Source of the DNA: Spongilla lacustris
Lineage: Eukaryota > Porifera > Demospongiae > Spongillida > Spongillidae
Direction: 5' to 3'
DNA: 64,000 bases
NCBI GenBank assembly: GCA_949361645.1
Contig: OX442436.1
Span: forward strand, 3,410,032-3,474,031
The stretch's first letter is position 1. Each line of letters starts with the position of its first letter. The position numbers and the translations under genes were made by a program. Below the pieces are notes generated by a model. The model was not told the DNA's origin, ran no database searches, and worked only from the letters and a program-made list of their open reading frames with translations. Below are positions 9,301-23,270 of this stretch, piece by piece.

Positions 9301-12300
9301 TACAGCTTTTGCTCATTATTATACACGGAGTGAAGCTTTTTGCTCATTGCTTAGCATGGAGTGAAGCTTTATGCTCAATCCTATACATGAAGTGAAGCTT
9401 TGTGCTCATTGCTATACATGGAGTGAAGCATTATGCTCATTGCTATACATGAAGTGAAGCTTTATACTCTGCCATGCAAGAAGTGAAGCTATATGCTCAT
9501 TGCTATACGTGGAGTTAAGCTTTATGCTCAATGCTACACAAGAAGTGAAGCTATTTCCTCATTGCTATACATCGAGTGAAGCTTTATGCTCATTGCTATA
9601 AATGAAATGAAGCGTTATGCTCATTTCTATACATGGAGTGACGCTTTATGCTCAATGCTATGCAAGGAGTGAAGCTATATGCTCATTGCTATACATGGAG
9701 TGATGCTTTATGCTCATTACTATACATGGAGTGAAGCTTTATGTTTAATGCGATACAAAGAGTGAAGTATTATGCTCTTTGCTATACATGGGGTGAAGTT
9801 TTATGGTCATTCCTATACATGGAGTGAAGCTTTGCGCTCATTGTTATACATGAAGTGAAGCTTTATGCTCATTGCTATACATGGAGTGAAGCTGTATGCT
9901 CAATGCTACACAAGGAGTGAAGCTATATGCTCATTGCTATACAATGAGTGAAGCTATATGTTCATTGCTGTACATTGAGTTAAGCATCATGCTCATTTCT
10001 ATACATGGAGTGAAGCTTTATGCTAGCGTTATTAAAGCGTTATTCTCATTGCTATACAAGGAGTGAAGCTACATGCTCATTGCTATACATGTAGTGAAGC
10101 TTTAAGCTAATTACTACACACGGAGTAAAGCTTTATGCCCATCGCAATAGTTGGAGTGAAGCTTTTTCTCATTGCTTCACATGGAGCGGTGAGGCTTTAT
10201 GTTCATTCATTTATATGGAGTGAAAACTTATGCTCGAGCTCATTGCTACACCTAGTATGTAGTGTAGTGCTTATTGCTACACATTTAGTGAAGCTCTATG
10301 CTCATGCTATACATGGAGTGAAGCATTATGATCATTGCTATACATGGAGTGAAGCTTTATGCCCATTGCTATACTTGGATTGAAGCTTTATGCTCAATGC
10401 TTTACATGGAGTGAATATTCATGCTCAATGCTCTACATGGAGTGATGCTTAATGCTCATACCTATACATCGGGTGAAGCTTATTGCTCAATGCTTTACAA
10501 GGGGGAAAGGTATATGCTCATTGCTAAACAAGGATAGAAGCTTTATGCTCATTGTTATACATGGAGCGAATCTTTATACTCATTTCTATCCATGGAATGA
10601 AGCTTTATGCTCATAGCGATACATGGAGTGAAGCTTTATGCTCATTGCTACGCATGGAGTGAAGCTTTATGCTCAATTCCATACACGAAGTTAAGCTTTG
10701 TGCTCATTGCTATAAATGGAGCTAAGTTTCATGCTCATTACTATACATCGAGTGAGGCTTCATGATCATTGCTACAAAAGGAGTGAGGCTGTTTGCTCGT
10801 TGCTTTAAACGGAGCGAAGCAGTACACTCATTGCTATACATGGAGTGAAGCTATATGACTAATATTATACAAGGTGTGAAGCTATATGCTCATCGGTATA
10901 CATGGTGTAAAGCTTTATGCTCATTATAATACATGGAGTGAAGCTTTATGCTCAATGCTACGCATGGAGTGAAGCTATACGCTCTATGCTATACATGGAG
11001 TGAAGCTTTGTGCTCTTTGCTATACAATGAGTGAAGCGATATGTTCATCGCTTTACATGGAATGAAGCATTATGCTGTTTGCTATACATGGAGTGAAGCT
11101 TTATGCTCATTCCTTTTCATGGAGTGACGTTTTGCGCTCATTGCTATACATGAAGTGAAGCTTTATGCTCATTGCTATACATGGAATGAAGCTTTATGCT
11201 CAATGCTTTACAAGGAGTGAAGCTATATGCTCATTGCTATACAAGGAGTGTAGCTTTTTGCTCATTGCAATACATGAAGTGAAGCGTTATTCTCATTACT
11301 ATACATGGAGTGAAGCTTTAGGCTCAATGCTATACACGGAGTGAAGCTACATGCTCATTGCTATACATGTAGTGAAGCTTTAAGCTAATTAATATACCCG
11401 GATTGACGCTTTATGCCCATCGCTATAGTTGGAGTGAAGCTTTTTCTCATTGTTTCACATGGAGTGAGGCTTTATGTTCATTCATTTATATGGAGTGAAA
11501 ACTTATGCTCGAGCTCATTGCTGTACCTGGTATGAAGTGTAATGCTTATTGCTACACATGTTGTGAAGCTCTATGCTCATTGCTATACATGGAGTGAAGC
11601 TTTATGTCCATTGCTATACATGGAGTGGATACACATGGAGTGAAGCTATACGCTCGTTGCTTTACATGGAGTGAATCTTCATGCTCAATGCTCTACATGG
11701 AGTGATGCTTAATGCTCATCCGTATACATCGGGTGAAGCTTTATGCTCAATGCTTTACAAGGGGGAAAGGTATATGCTCATTGCTAAACAATAATAGAAG
11801 CTTTATGCTCATTGTTATACATGGAGCGAATCTTTATGCTCATTTCTATCCATGGAATGAAGCTTTATGCTCATAGCGATACATGGAGTGAAGCTTTATG
11901 CTCATTGATACGCATGGAGTGAAGCTTTACGCTCAATTCTATACACGGAGTGAAGCTTTGTGCTCATTGCTATAAATGGAGCTAAGTTTTATGCTCATTA
12001 CTATACATCGAGTGAGGCATCATGATCATTGCTACAATAGGAGTGAGGCTGTTTGCTCGTTGCTTTAAATGGAGCGAAGCAGTATACACTCATTGCTATA
12101 CATGGAGTGAAGCTATATGACTAATATTATACAAGGTGTGAAGCTATATGCTCATCGGTATACATGGTGTAAAGCTTTATGCTCATTATAATACATGGAG
12201 TGAAGCTTTATGCTCAATGCTACGCATGGAGTGAAGCTATACGCTCTATGTTATACATGGAGTGAAGCTTTGTGCTCTTTGCTATACAAGGAGTGAAGCG

Positions 12301-15300
12301 ATATGTCCATCGCTTTACATGGAATGAAGCATTATGCTCTTTGCTATACATGGAGTGAAGCTTTTTTCTCATTCCTATACATGGGGTGACGTTTTGCGCT
12401 CATTGCTATACACGGAGAGAAGCTTTATGCTCATTTCTATACATGGAATGAAGCTTTGTGCTCATTGCTTTACAAGGAGTGAAGCTATATGCTCATTGCT
12501 ATACAAGGAGTGAAGACTTTATGCTAATTAACTTACATGAAGTGAAAATGTATGCTCATTGCTATACCGCGTGTGAAGCGTAATGCTCATTGCTACACAC
12601 GGAGTGAAGCTTTATGCACATTGCTATACATGGAGTGAAGCTTTTTGCTCATTGTTATACATGGAGTGAAGCTTTATGCGCATTGCTATACATGGAGTGG
12701 ATGTACATGGAGTGAAGCTATATGCTCGTTGGTTGAAATGGAGTGACGCTTCATTCTCAATGCTATACATGGAGTCATGCTTTATACTCATACCTATACA
12801 TCGAGTGAAGCTTTATCTCAATGCTATCCAAAGGAGAAAGCTTAATGCTCATTGCTATACATGGATTGAAGCTTTGCGCTCTTTGTTATACATGAATAGA
12901 AGCTTTATGCTCATTTTTATACATGGTGTAACGCTATATCCCCATTATTATACATGGCGTGAAGCTTTATGCTCATTGCTACGCATGGAGTGAAGCTTTA
13001 CGCTCTATCTTGTACATGGAGTGAAGCTTTCTGCTCATTGCTATAAATGGAGTGAAGTTAAATGCTCATTGCTATACATGGAGTGAAGCTTTATGCTCAA
13101 TCCTATACAAGGGGGATAGTTTATGCTCATTGCTTTACATGGATTGAAGCTTTATGCTCATTTTTATACATGAATAGAAGCTTTATGCTCATTGTTATAC
13201 GTGGTGTAAAGCTTTATGCTCATTATTATGCATGAAGTGAAGCTTTATGCTCATTGCTACGCATGGATTGAAGCGTTATGCTCAATGCTATACATGAAGT
13301 GAAGCTTTATGCTCAATGCCATGCAAGGAGTGAAGCTAAATGCTCATTGCTATACGTGGAGTTAAGCTTTATGCTCAATGTTATACAAGGAGTGAAGCTA
13401 TATCTACATTGCTATACATCGAGTGAAGCATTATGCTCATTGCTATAAATGAAATGAAGCGTTATGCTCATTCCTATACATGGAGTGACGCTTTATGCTC
13501 AATACTATACAAGGAGTGAAACTGTATGCTCATTGCTATACATGGAGTGATGCTTTATGCTCATTACTATACTTGGAGTGAAGCTTTATGTTTAATGCAA
13601 TACAAGGAGTGAAGCATTATGCTCTTTGCTATACTTGGGGTGAAGTTTAATGGTCATTCCTATATATGGAGTGACGCTTTGCGCTCCTTGTTATACATTA
13701 AGTGAAGCTTTATGCTCATTGCTATACATGGAGTGAAGCTTTTTGCTCATTGCAATACATGAAGTGAAGCGTTATTCTCATTACTATACCCGGAGTGAAG
13801 CTTTAGGCTCAATGCTATACAAGGAGTGAAGCTACATGCTCATTGCTATACATGTAGTGAAGCTTTAAACTAATTACTATACACGGAGTGAAGCTTTATG
13901 TCCATCGCTATAGTTGGACTGAAGCTTTTTCTCATTGTTTCACATGGAGTGAGGCTTTATGTTCATTCATTTATATGGAGTGAAAACGTATGCTCGAGCT
14001 CATTGCTATACCTGGTATGAAGTGTAATGCTTATTGCTACACATGTAGTGAAGCTCTAAGCTCATTGCTATACATGGAGTGAAGCTTTATTCCCATTGCT
14101 ATACATGGAGTGGATACACATGGAGTGAAGCTATATGCTCGTTGCTTTACATGGAGTGAACCTTCATGCTCAATGCTCTACATGGAGTGATGCTTAATGC
14201 TCATTCGTATACATCAGGTGAAGCTTTATGCTCAATGCTTTACAAGGGGGAAAGCGATATGCTCATTGCTAAACATGGATTGAAGCTTTATGCTCATTGC
14301 TATACATGGAGCGAATCTTTTTGCTCATTGCTATCCATGGAATGAATCTTTATGCTCATAGCTATACATGGAGTGAAGCTTTCTGCTCATTGCTACGCAT
14401 GGAGTGAAACTTTACGCTCAATTCTATACACGAAGTGAAACTTTGTGCTGATTGCTATAAATGGAATTAAGTTTTGTGCTCATTACTACACATGGAGTGA
14501 GGCTTCATGATCATTGCTACACAAGGAGTGAGGCTGTTTGCTCGTTGCATTAAACGGACCGAAGTAGTACACTCATTGCTATACATGGAGTTATGCTATA
14601 TGACTAACGTTATACATTGAATGAAGCTATGTGATCAATGCTACGCATGGAGTGAAGCTATACGCTCTATGCTATACATGGAGTGACGCTTTGTACTTAT
14701 TCCTATACATGGAGTGACGTTTTGCGCTCATTGCTATAAATGGAGAGAAGCTTTATGCTCATTTCTATACATGGAATGAAGCTTTATGCTCATTGCTTTA
14801 CAAGGAGTGAAGCTATATACTCATTGCTATACAAGGAGTGAAGACTTTATGTTAATTAATTTACATGAAGTGAAAATGTATGCTCATTGCTATACCGCGT
14901 GTGAAGCGTAATGCTCATTGCTACACACGGAGTGAAGCTTTGCTCATTGCTATACATGGAGTGAAGCTTTATGCTCATTGTTATACATGGAGTGAAGCTT
15001 TATGCGCATTGCTATATATGGAGTGGATATACATGGAGTGAAGCTATATGCTCGTTGGTTGAAATGGAGTGAAGCTTCATACTCAATGCTATACATGGAG
15101 CGATGCTTTATGCTCATACCTATACATCGAGTGAAGCTTTATCTCAATGCTATCCAAGGGAGAAAGCTTAATGCTCATTGCTATACATGGATTGAAGCTT
15201 TACGCTCTTTGTTATACATGAATAGAAGCTTTATGCTCATTTTTATACATGGTGTAACGCTTTATCCCCATTATTATACATGGCGTGAAGCTTTATGCTC

Positions 15301-18300
15301 ATTGCTACGCATGGAGTGAAGCTTTACGCTCTATCTTGTACATGGAGTGAAGCTTTGTGCTCATTGCTATAAATAAAGTGAAGTAAAATGCTCATTGCTA
15401 TACATAGAGTGAAGCTTTATGCTCAATCCTATACAAGGGGGAAAGTTTATGCTCATTGCTTTACATGGATTGAAGCTTTATGCTCATTTTTATACATGAA
15501 TAGAAGCTTTATGCTCATTGTTATACGTGGTGTAAAGCTTTATGCTCAATATTATGTATGAAGTGAAGCTTTATGCTCATTGCTACGCATGGAGTGAAGC
15601 TTTATGCTCAATCCTATACATGAAGTGAAGCTTTGTGCTCATTGCTATACATGGATTGAAGTTTTATGCTCAATGCTATACATGAAGTGAAGCTTTATGC
15701 TCAATGCCATACAAGGAGTGAAGCTATATGCTTATTGCTATACGTGGAGTTAAGCTTTATGCTCAATGCTATACAAGGAGTGAACCTGTATCCTCATTGC
15801 TATACATCGAGTGAAGCGTTATGCTCATTGCTATAAATGAAATGAATTAAGCGTTATGCTCATTCCTATACATGGAGTGACGCTTTATGCTCAATGCTAT
15901 ACAGGGAGTGAAGCTATATGCTCATTGCTATACATGGAGTGATGCTTTATGCTCATTACTATACTTGGAGTGAAGCTTTATGTTTAATGCGATACAAGGA
16001 GTGAAGTCTTATGCTCTTTGCTATACTTGGGGTGAAGTTTAATGGTCATTCCTATACATGGTGTGACGCTTTGCGCTCCTTGATATATATTAAGTGAAGC
16101 TTTATACTCATTGCTATACATGGAGTGAAGCTATATGCTCAATGCTACACAAGGAGAGAAGCTATATGCTCATTGCTATACAAGGAGTAAAGCTATATGT
16201 TCATTGCTGTACATTGAGTGAAGCTTTATGCTCATTTCTATACATGGAGTGAAGCTTTTTGCTCATTACTATACATGTAGTGAAGCTTTCGGCTCAATGC
16301 TATACAAGGAGTGAAGCTACATGCTCATTGTTATACATGTAGTGCAGCTTTAAGCTAATTACTATACACGGAGTGAAGCTTTATGCCCATCGCTATAGTT
16401 GGACTGAAGCTTTATGTTCTCATTGTTTCACATGGAGTGAAGCTTTATGTTCATTCATTTATATGGAGTGAAAACTTATGCTCGAGCTCAATGCTATACC
16501 TGGTATGAAGTGTTGTGCTTATTGCTACACATGTAGTGAAGCTCTATGCTCATTGCTATACATGGAGTGAAGCTTTATGCCCATTGCTATACATGGAGTG
16601 GATACACATGGAGTGAAGCTATATGCTCGTTGCTTTACATGGAGTGAATCTTCATGCTCAATGCTCTACATGGAGTGATGCTTAATGCTCATCCGTATAC
16701 ATCGGGTGAAGCTTTGTGCTCAATGCTTTACAATGGGGAAAGCTATATGCTCATTGCTAAACATGGATTGAAGCTTTATGCTCATTGCTATACATGGAGC
16801 GAATCTTTTTGCTCATTGCTATCCATGAAATGAATCTTTATGCCTATAGCTATACATGGAGTGAAGCTTTTTGCTCATTGCTACGCATGGAGTGAAGCTT
16901 TACGCTCAATTCTATACACGGAGTGAAACTTTGTGCTGATTGCTATAAATGGAATTAAGTTTTATGCTCATTACTATTCATGGGTGAGGCTTCATGATCA
17001 TTGCTACACAAGGAGTGTGGCTGTTTGCTCGTTGCATTAAACGGACCGAAGTAGTACACTCATTGCTATACATGGAGTGAAGCTATATGACTAATATTAT
17101 ACATTGAGTGAAGCTATATGATCATTGCCATACATAGTGTAAAGCTTTATGCTCATTATAATACATGGAGTGAAGCTTTATGCTCAATGCTACGCACGGA
17201 GTGAAGCTATACGCTCTATGCTATACATGTCCATCGCTTTACATGGAATGAAGCATTATGCTGTTTGCTATACATGGAGTGAAGCTTTATACTCATTCCT
17301 TTACATGGAGTGAAGTTTTGCGCTCATTGCTATACATGGAGTGAAGCTTTATGCTCATTGTTATACACGGAGTGAAGCTGTATGCGCATTGCTATACATG
17401 GAGTGGATATACATGGAGTGAAGCTATATGCTCGTTGGTTGAAATGGAGTGAAGCTTCATACTCATTGCTATACATGGAGTGATGCTTTATGCTCATACC
17501 TATACATCGAGTGAAGCTTTATCTCAATGCTATTCAAGGGGGAAAGCTTTATGCTCATTGCTATCCATGGATTGAAGCTTTACGCTCTTTGTCATACATG
17601 AATTGACGCATTATGATCAATGCTATTCATGGTGTAAAGCTTCATGCTCAATATTATACATGGATTGAAGCTTTATGCTCATTGTTATGCATGGAGTGAA
17701 GCATTACGCTCAATCCTATACATGGAGTGAGGCATTGTGCTCATAGCTATAAATGGAGTGAAATTATATGCTCTTTACTATACATGGAGTGAAGCTTTAT
17801 GATCATTGCAACACAAGGAGTGAGGCTAATCATTCGTAAAGGAGTGTTATAATACACTCATTGCTATACATGGAGTGAAGCTATATGCTCCATATTATAC
17901 AAGGAGTGAAGCTATATGCTCATTGCTCATTGCTATACATGGAGTGAAGCTTTATTCTCATACCTATACATGGAGTGAAGCTATATGCTCCATATTATAC
18001 AAGGAGTGAAGCTATATGCTCATTGCTTTTTGCTATTCATGGAGTGAAGCTTTATGCTCATACCTATACATGGAGTGAAGCTTTATGCTCATACCTATAC
18101 ATGGAGTGAAGCTTTATGCTCAATGCTATACAAGGGGGAAAGATTATGCTCACTGCTTTACATGGATTGAAGCTTTATGCTCATTCTTACTCATGAATAG
18201 AAGCTTTATGCTCACATGGTGTAAAGCTTTTTGCTCATTATTATATATGAAGTGAAGCTTTATGATCATTGCTATGCATGGAGTGAAGCTTTATGCTCAA

Positions 18301-21300
18301 TCCTATACATGAAGTGAAGCTTTGTGCTCATTGCTATACATGGAGCAAAGCTTTATGCTCATTGCTATACATGTAGTGAAGCTTTATACTCAATGCCATG
18401 CAAGGAGTGAAGCTATATGCTCATTGCTATACGTGGAGTGATGCTTTATGCTCATTACAATACATGGAGTGAAGCTTTATGTTTAATGCGATACAAAGAG
18501 TGAAGTATTATGCTCTTTGCTAAACATGGGGTGAAGTTTAATGGTCATTCCTATACTTGGAGTGAAGCTTTGCGCTCATTCTTATACATGAAGTGAAGCT
18601 TTATGCTCATTGCTATACATGGAGTGAAGCTGTATGCTCAATGCTACACAAGGAGTGAAGCTTTATGCTCAATGCCATGCAAGGAGTGAAGCTATGTGCT
18701 CATTGCTATACGTGGAATTAAGCTTTATGCTCAATGCTATACAAGCAGTGAAGCTATTTTCTCATTGCTATACATCGAGTGAAGCTTTATGCTCATTGCT
18801 ATAAATGAAATGAAGCGTTATGCTCATTCCTATACATGGAGTGAAGCTTTATGCTCAATGCTATAAAAAGGAGTGAAGCTATATGCTCATTACTATACAT
18901 GGAGTGATGCTTTATGCTCATTACTATACATGGAGTGATTTTTTATGTTTAATGCGATACAAAGAGTGAAGTGTTATGCTCTTTTCTATACATGGGGTGA
19001 AGTTTTATGGTCATTCCTATACATGGACTGAAGCTTTGTGCTCATTGTTATACATGAAGTGAAGCTTTATGCTCATTGCTATACATGGAGTGAAGCTGTA
19101 TGCTCAATGCTACACAAGGAGTGAAGCTATATGCTCATTACTATACAAGGAGTGAAGCTATATGTTCATTGCTGTACATTGAGTTAAGCATTATGCTCAT
19201 TTCTATACATGAAGTGAAGCTTTATGCTCATTGCTATACATGAAGTGAAGCGCTACTCTCATTACTATACATGGAGTGATGCTTTAGACTCAATGCTATA
19301 CAAGGAGTGAAGTTACATGCTCATTGCTTACATGTAGTGAAGCGTTATGATCATTGCTATACATGGAGTGAAGCTCTATGCTCATTGCTATACATGGAGT
19401 GAAGCTTTATGATCATTGCTATACATGGAGTGAAGCTTTATGCCCATTGCTATACTTGGAGTGGATACACATGGAGTGAAGCTATATGCTCGTTGCTTTA
19501 CATGGAATGAAACTTCGTGCTCAATGCTCTACATGGAATGATGCCTAATGCTCATACCTATACATCGGGTGAAGCTTTATGCTCAATGCTTTACAAGGGT
19601 GAAAGCTGTATGCTCATTGCTAAACATGGATTGAAGCTTTATGCTCATTGCTATATATGGAGCGAATCTTTATGCTTAATTCTATTCATGGAATGTAGCT
19701 TTATGCTTTTAGCTATACATGGAGTGAAGCTTTATGCTCATTGCTACGTGTGGAGTGTAGCTATACGCTCAAATCTATACACGGAGTGAAGCGTTGTGCT
19801 CATTGCTATAAATGGAGTTAAGTTTTATGCTCATTACTGTACATCGAGTGAGGCTTCATGATCATTACTACACAAGGGAGTGAGGCTGTTTGCTCGTTGC
19901 TTTAAATGGAGCGAAGCAGTACACTCATAGCTATACATGGAGTGAAGCTATATGACTAATATTATACAAGGAGTGAAGCTATATGCTCATTGGTATACAT
20001 GGTGTAAAGCTGTATGCTCATTATAATACATGGAGTGAAGCTTTATGCTCAATGCTACGCATGGAGTGAAGCTATACGCTCTATGCTATACATGGAGTGA
20101 AGCTTTGTGCTCTTTGCTATACAAGGAGTGAAGCGATATGTTCATCGCTTTACATGGAATGAAGCATCATGCTCTTTGCTATACATGGAGTGAAGCTTAT
20201 TGCTCATTCATATGCATGGAGTGATGTTTTGCGCTCATTGCTATACATGGAGAGAAGCTTTATGCTCATTGCTATACATGGAATGAAGCTTTATGCTCAA
20301 TGCTTTACAAGGAGTGAAGCTACATGCTCATTGCTATACATGGAGTGAAGCTTTATGCTCATTGTTATACATGGAGCAAAGCTTTATGCGCATTGCTATA
20401 CATGGAGTGGATGTACATGGAGTGAAGCCATATGCTCGTTGGTGGAAATGGAGTGAAGCTTCATACTCAATGCTAAACATGGAGTGATGCTTTATGCTCA
20501 CTCAATGCTATCCAAAGGGGAAAGCTTTATGCTCATTGCTATACATGGATTGAAGCTTTATGCTCTATGTTATACATGAATATAAGCTTTATGTTCAATT
20601 TTGTACATGGTGTAACGCATTATGCTCATTGTTATACATGTAGTGAAGCTTTATGCTCATTGCTACGCATGGAGTGAAGCTTTACGCTCTATTATGTACA
20701 TGGAAGGAAGCTTTGTGCTCATTGCTATAAATGGAGTGAAGTATAATGCTCATTGCTATACATGGAGTGAAGCTTTATGCTCAATCCTATACAAGGGGGA
20801 AAGTTTATGCTCATTGCTTTACATGGATTGAAGCTTTATGCTCATTTTTTATACATGAATAGAAGCTTTATGCTCATTGTTATACATGGTGTAAAGCTTT
20901 ATGCTCATTTTTATACATGGAGTGAAGCTTTATGCTCATTGCTATTCATGGAGTGAAGCTTTATGCTCAATCCTATATATGAAGTGAAGCTTTGTGCTCA
21001 ATATCATGCAAGGAGTGAAGCTATATGCTCATTGCTTTACGTGGAGTTAAGCTTTATGCTCAAAGCTATACAGGGAGTGAAGCTATATCCTCATTGCTAT
21101 ACAACAATGAGGCTTTATGCTCATTGCTATAAATGAAATGAAGCGTTATGCTCATTCCTATACATGGAGTGAAGCTTTATGCTCAATGCTATACAAGGAG
21201 TGAAGCTATATGCTCATTGCTATACATGGAGTGAAGCATTATGCTCATTGCTATAAATGAAATGAAGCGTTATGCTCATTCCTATACATGGAGTGACGCT

Positions 21301-23270
21301 TTATGCTCAATACTATACAAGGAGTGAAACTATATGCTCATTACTATTCATGGAGTGAAGCTTTATGTTTAATGCGATACAAAGAGTGAAGTATTACTTT
21401 CATCTATACATGGGGTGAAGTTTTATGGTCATTCCTATACATGGAGTGAAGCGTTGCGCTGATTGTTATACATGAAGTGAAGCTTTAAGCTCATGCTATA
21501 CATGGTGTGAAGCTGTATGCTCAATGCTACACAAGGAGTGAATACATATGCTCATTGCTATACAAGGAGTGAAGCTATATGTTCATTGCTGTACATTGAG
21601 TTAAGCATTATGCTCATTTCTATACATGGAGTGAAGCTTTATGCTCATTGCTGTACATGAAGTGAAGCGTTACTCCCATAACTATACATGTAGTGAAGCT
21701 TTAGGCTAATTACTATACACGGAGTGAAGCTTTATGCCCATCGCTATAGTTGGAGTGAAGCTTTTTCTCATTGTTTGACATGGAGTGAGGCTTTATGTTC
21801 ATTCATTTATATGGAGTGAAAACTTATGCTCGAGCTCATTGCTATACCTGGTATGAAGTGTATTGCTTATTGCTACACATTTAGTGAAGCTCTATGCTCA
21901 TTGCTATACATGGAGCGAATCTTTATGCTCATTTCTATCCATGGAATGAAGCTTTATGCTCATAGCTGTACATGGAGTGAAGCTTTATGCTCATTGCTAC
22001 GCATGGAGTGAGGCTTTACGCTCAATTCTATACACGGAGTGAATCTTTGTGCTCATTGCAATAAATGGAGTTAGGTTTTATGCTCATTACTATACATCGA
22101 GTGAGGCTTCACGATCATTGCTACACAGTGAGTGAGGCTGTCTGCTCGTTGCTTTAAAAGGAGCAAAGCAGTACACTCATTGCTATAAATGGAGTGAAGC
22201 TATATGACTAGTATTATACAAGAAGTGAAGCTATATGCTCATTGGTATACATGGTGAAAAGCTTTATGCTCATTACAATACATGGAGTGAAGCTTTATAC
22301 TCAATGCTACGCATGGAGTGAGGCTATACGCTCTATGCTATACATGGAGTGAAGCTTCGTGCTCTTTGCTATACAAGGAGTGAAGCGATATGTTCATCGC
22401 TTTACATGGAATGAAGCATGCTCGTTGCTTTACATGGAGTGAAGCTTTATTCTCATTCTTATACATGGAGTGACGTTTTGCGCTCATTGCTATACATGGA
22501 GTGAAGCTTTATGCTCATTGCTATACATGGAATGAAGCTTTATGCTCAATGCTTTACAAGGAGTGAAGCTATATGCTCATTGCTATACTAGGAGTGAAGA
22601 CTTTATGCTCATTAATTTACATGAAGTGAAAACTTATGCTCATTGCTATTCCGCGTGTGAAGCGTAATGCTCATTGCTACACATGGAGTGCAGCTTTATG
22701 CTCATTGCTATACATGGAGTGAAGCTTTATGCTCATTGCTATACATGGAGTGGATATACATGGAGTGTAGCTATATACTCGTTGGTTGAAATGGAGTGAA
22801 GCTTCATACTCAATGCTATACATGGAGTGATGCTTTATGCTCATACCTATACATCGAGTGAAGCTTTATCTCAATGCTATACATGGATTGAAGCTTTACA
22901 CTCTTTGTTATACATGAATTGACGCATTATGCTCAATGCTATACATGGTTTAAAGCTTCATGCTCAATATTATACATGGATTGAAGCTTTATGCTCATTG
23001 CTACGGATGGAGTGAAGCTTTACGCTCAATCCTATACATGGAGTGAGGCTTTGTGCTCTAAGCTATAAATGGAGTGAAATTATATGCTCTGAACTATACA
23101 TGGAGTGAAGCTTTATGATCACTGCTACACACGGAGTGAGGCTATTTATTCGTTGCTGTAAACGGAGTGAAGTAATACACTCATTCCTATACATGGAGTG
23201 AAGCTTTATGCTCCATGTTATACAAGGAGTGAAGCTATATGCTCATTGCTCATTGCTATACATGGAGTGA
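6310..23270 (+). repeat. Satellite B, left domain: higher-order repeats of ~1.9-2.4 kb
   Basis: The rare variant TGGTTGAAATGG, just after a GGAGTGGATATACATGGAGT doublet, recurs at ~6741, 8636, 12730, 15056, 17436, 20430 (as GGTGGAAATGG) and 22782. Spacings are about 1895, 4094, 2326, 2380, 2994 and 2352 bp. Other linked variants (TTCATTTATATGGAGTGAAAAC, CATCGCTATAGTTGGA, CCGCGTGTGAAGCG) recur with them in the same order. So blocks of ~60-77 units were amplified as a whole, with later deletions or duplications. Confidence 0.8.
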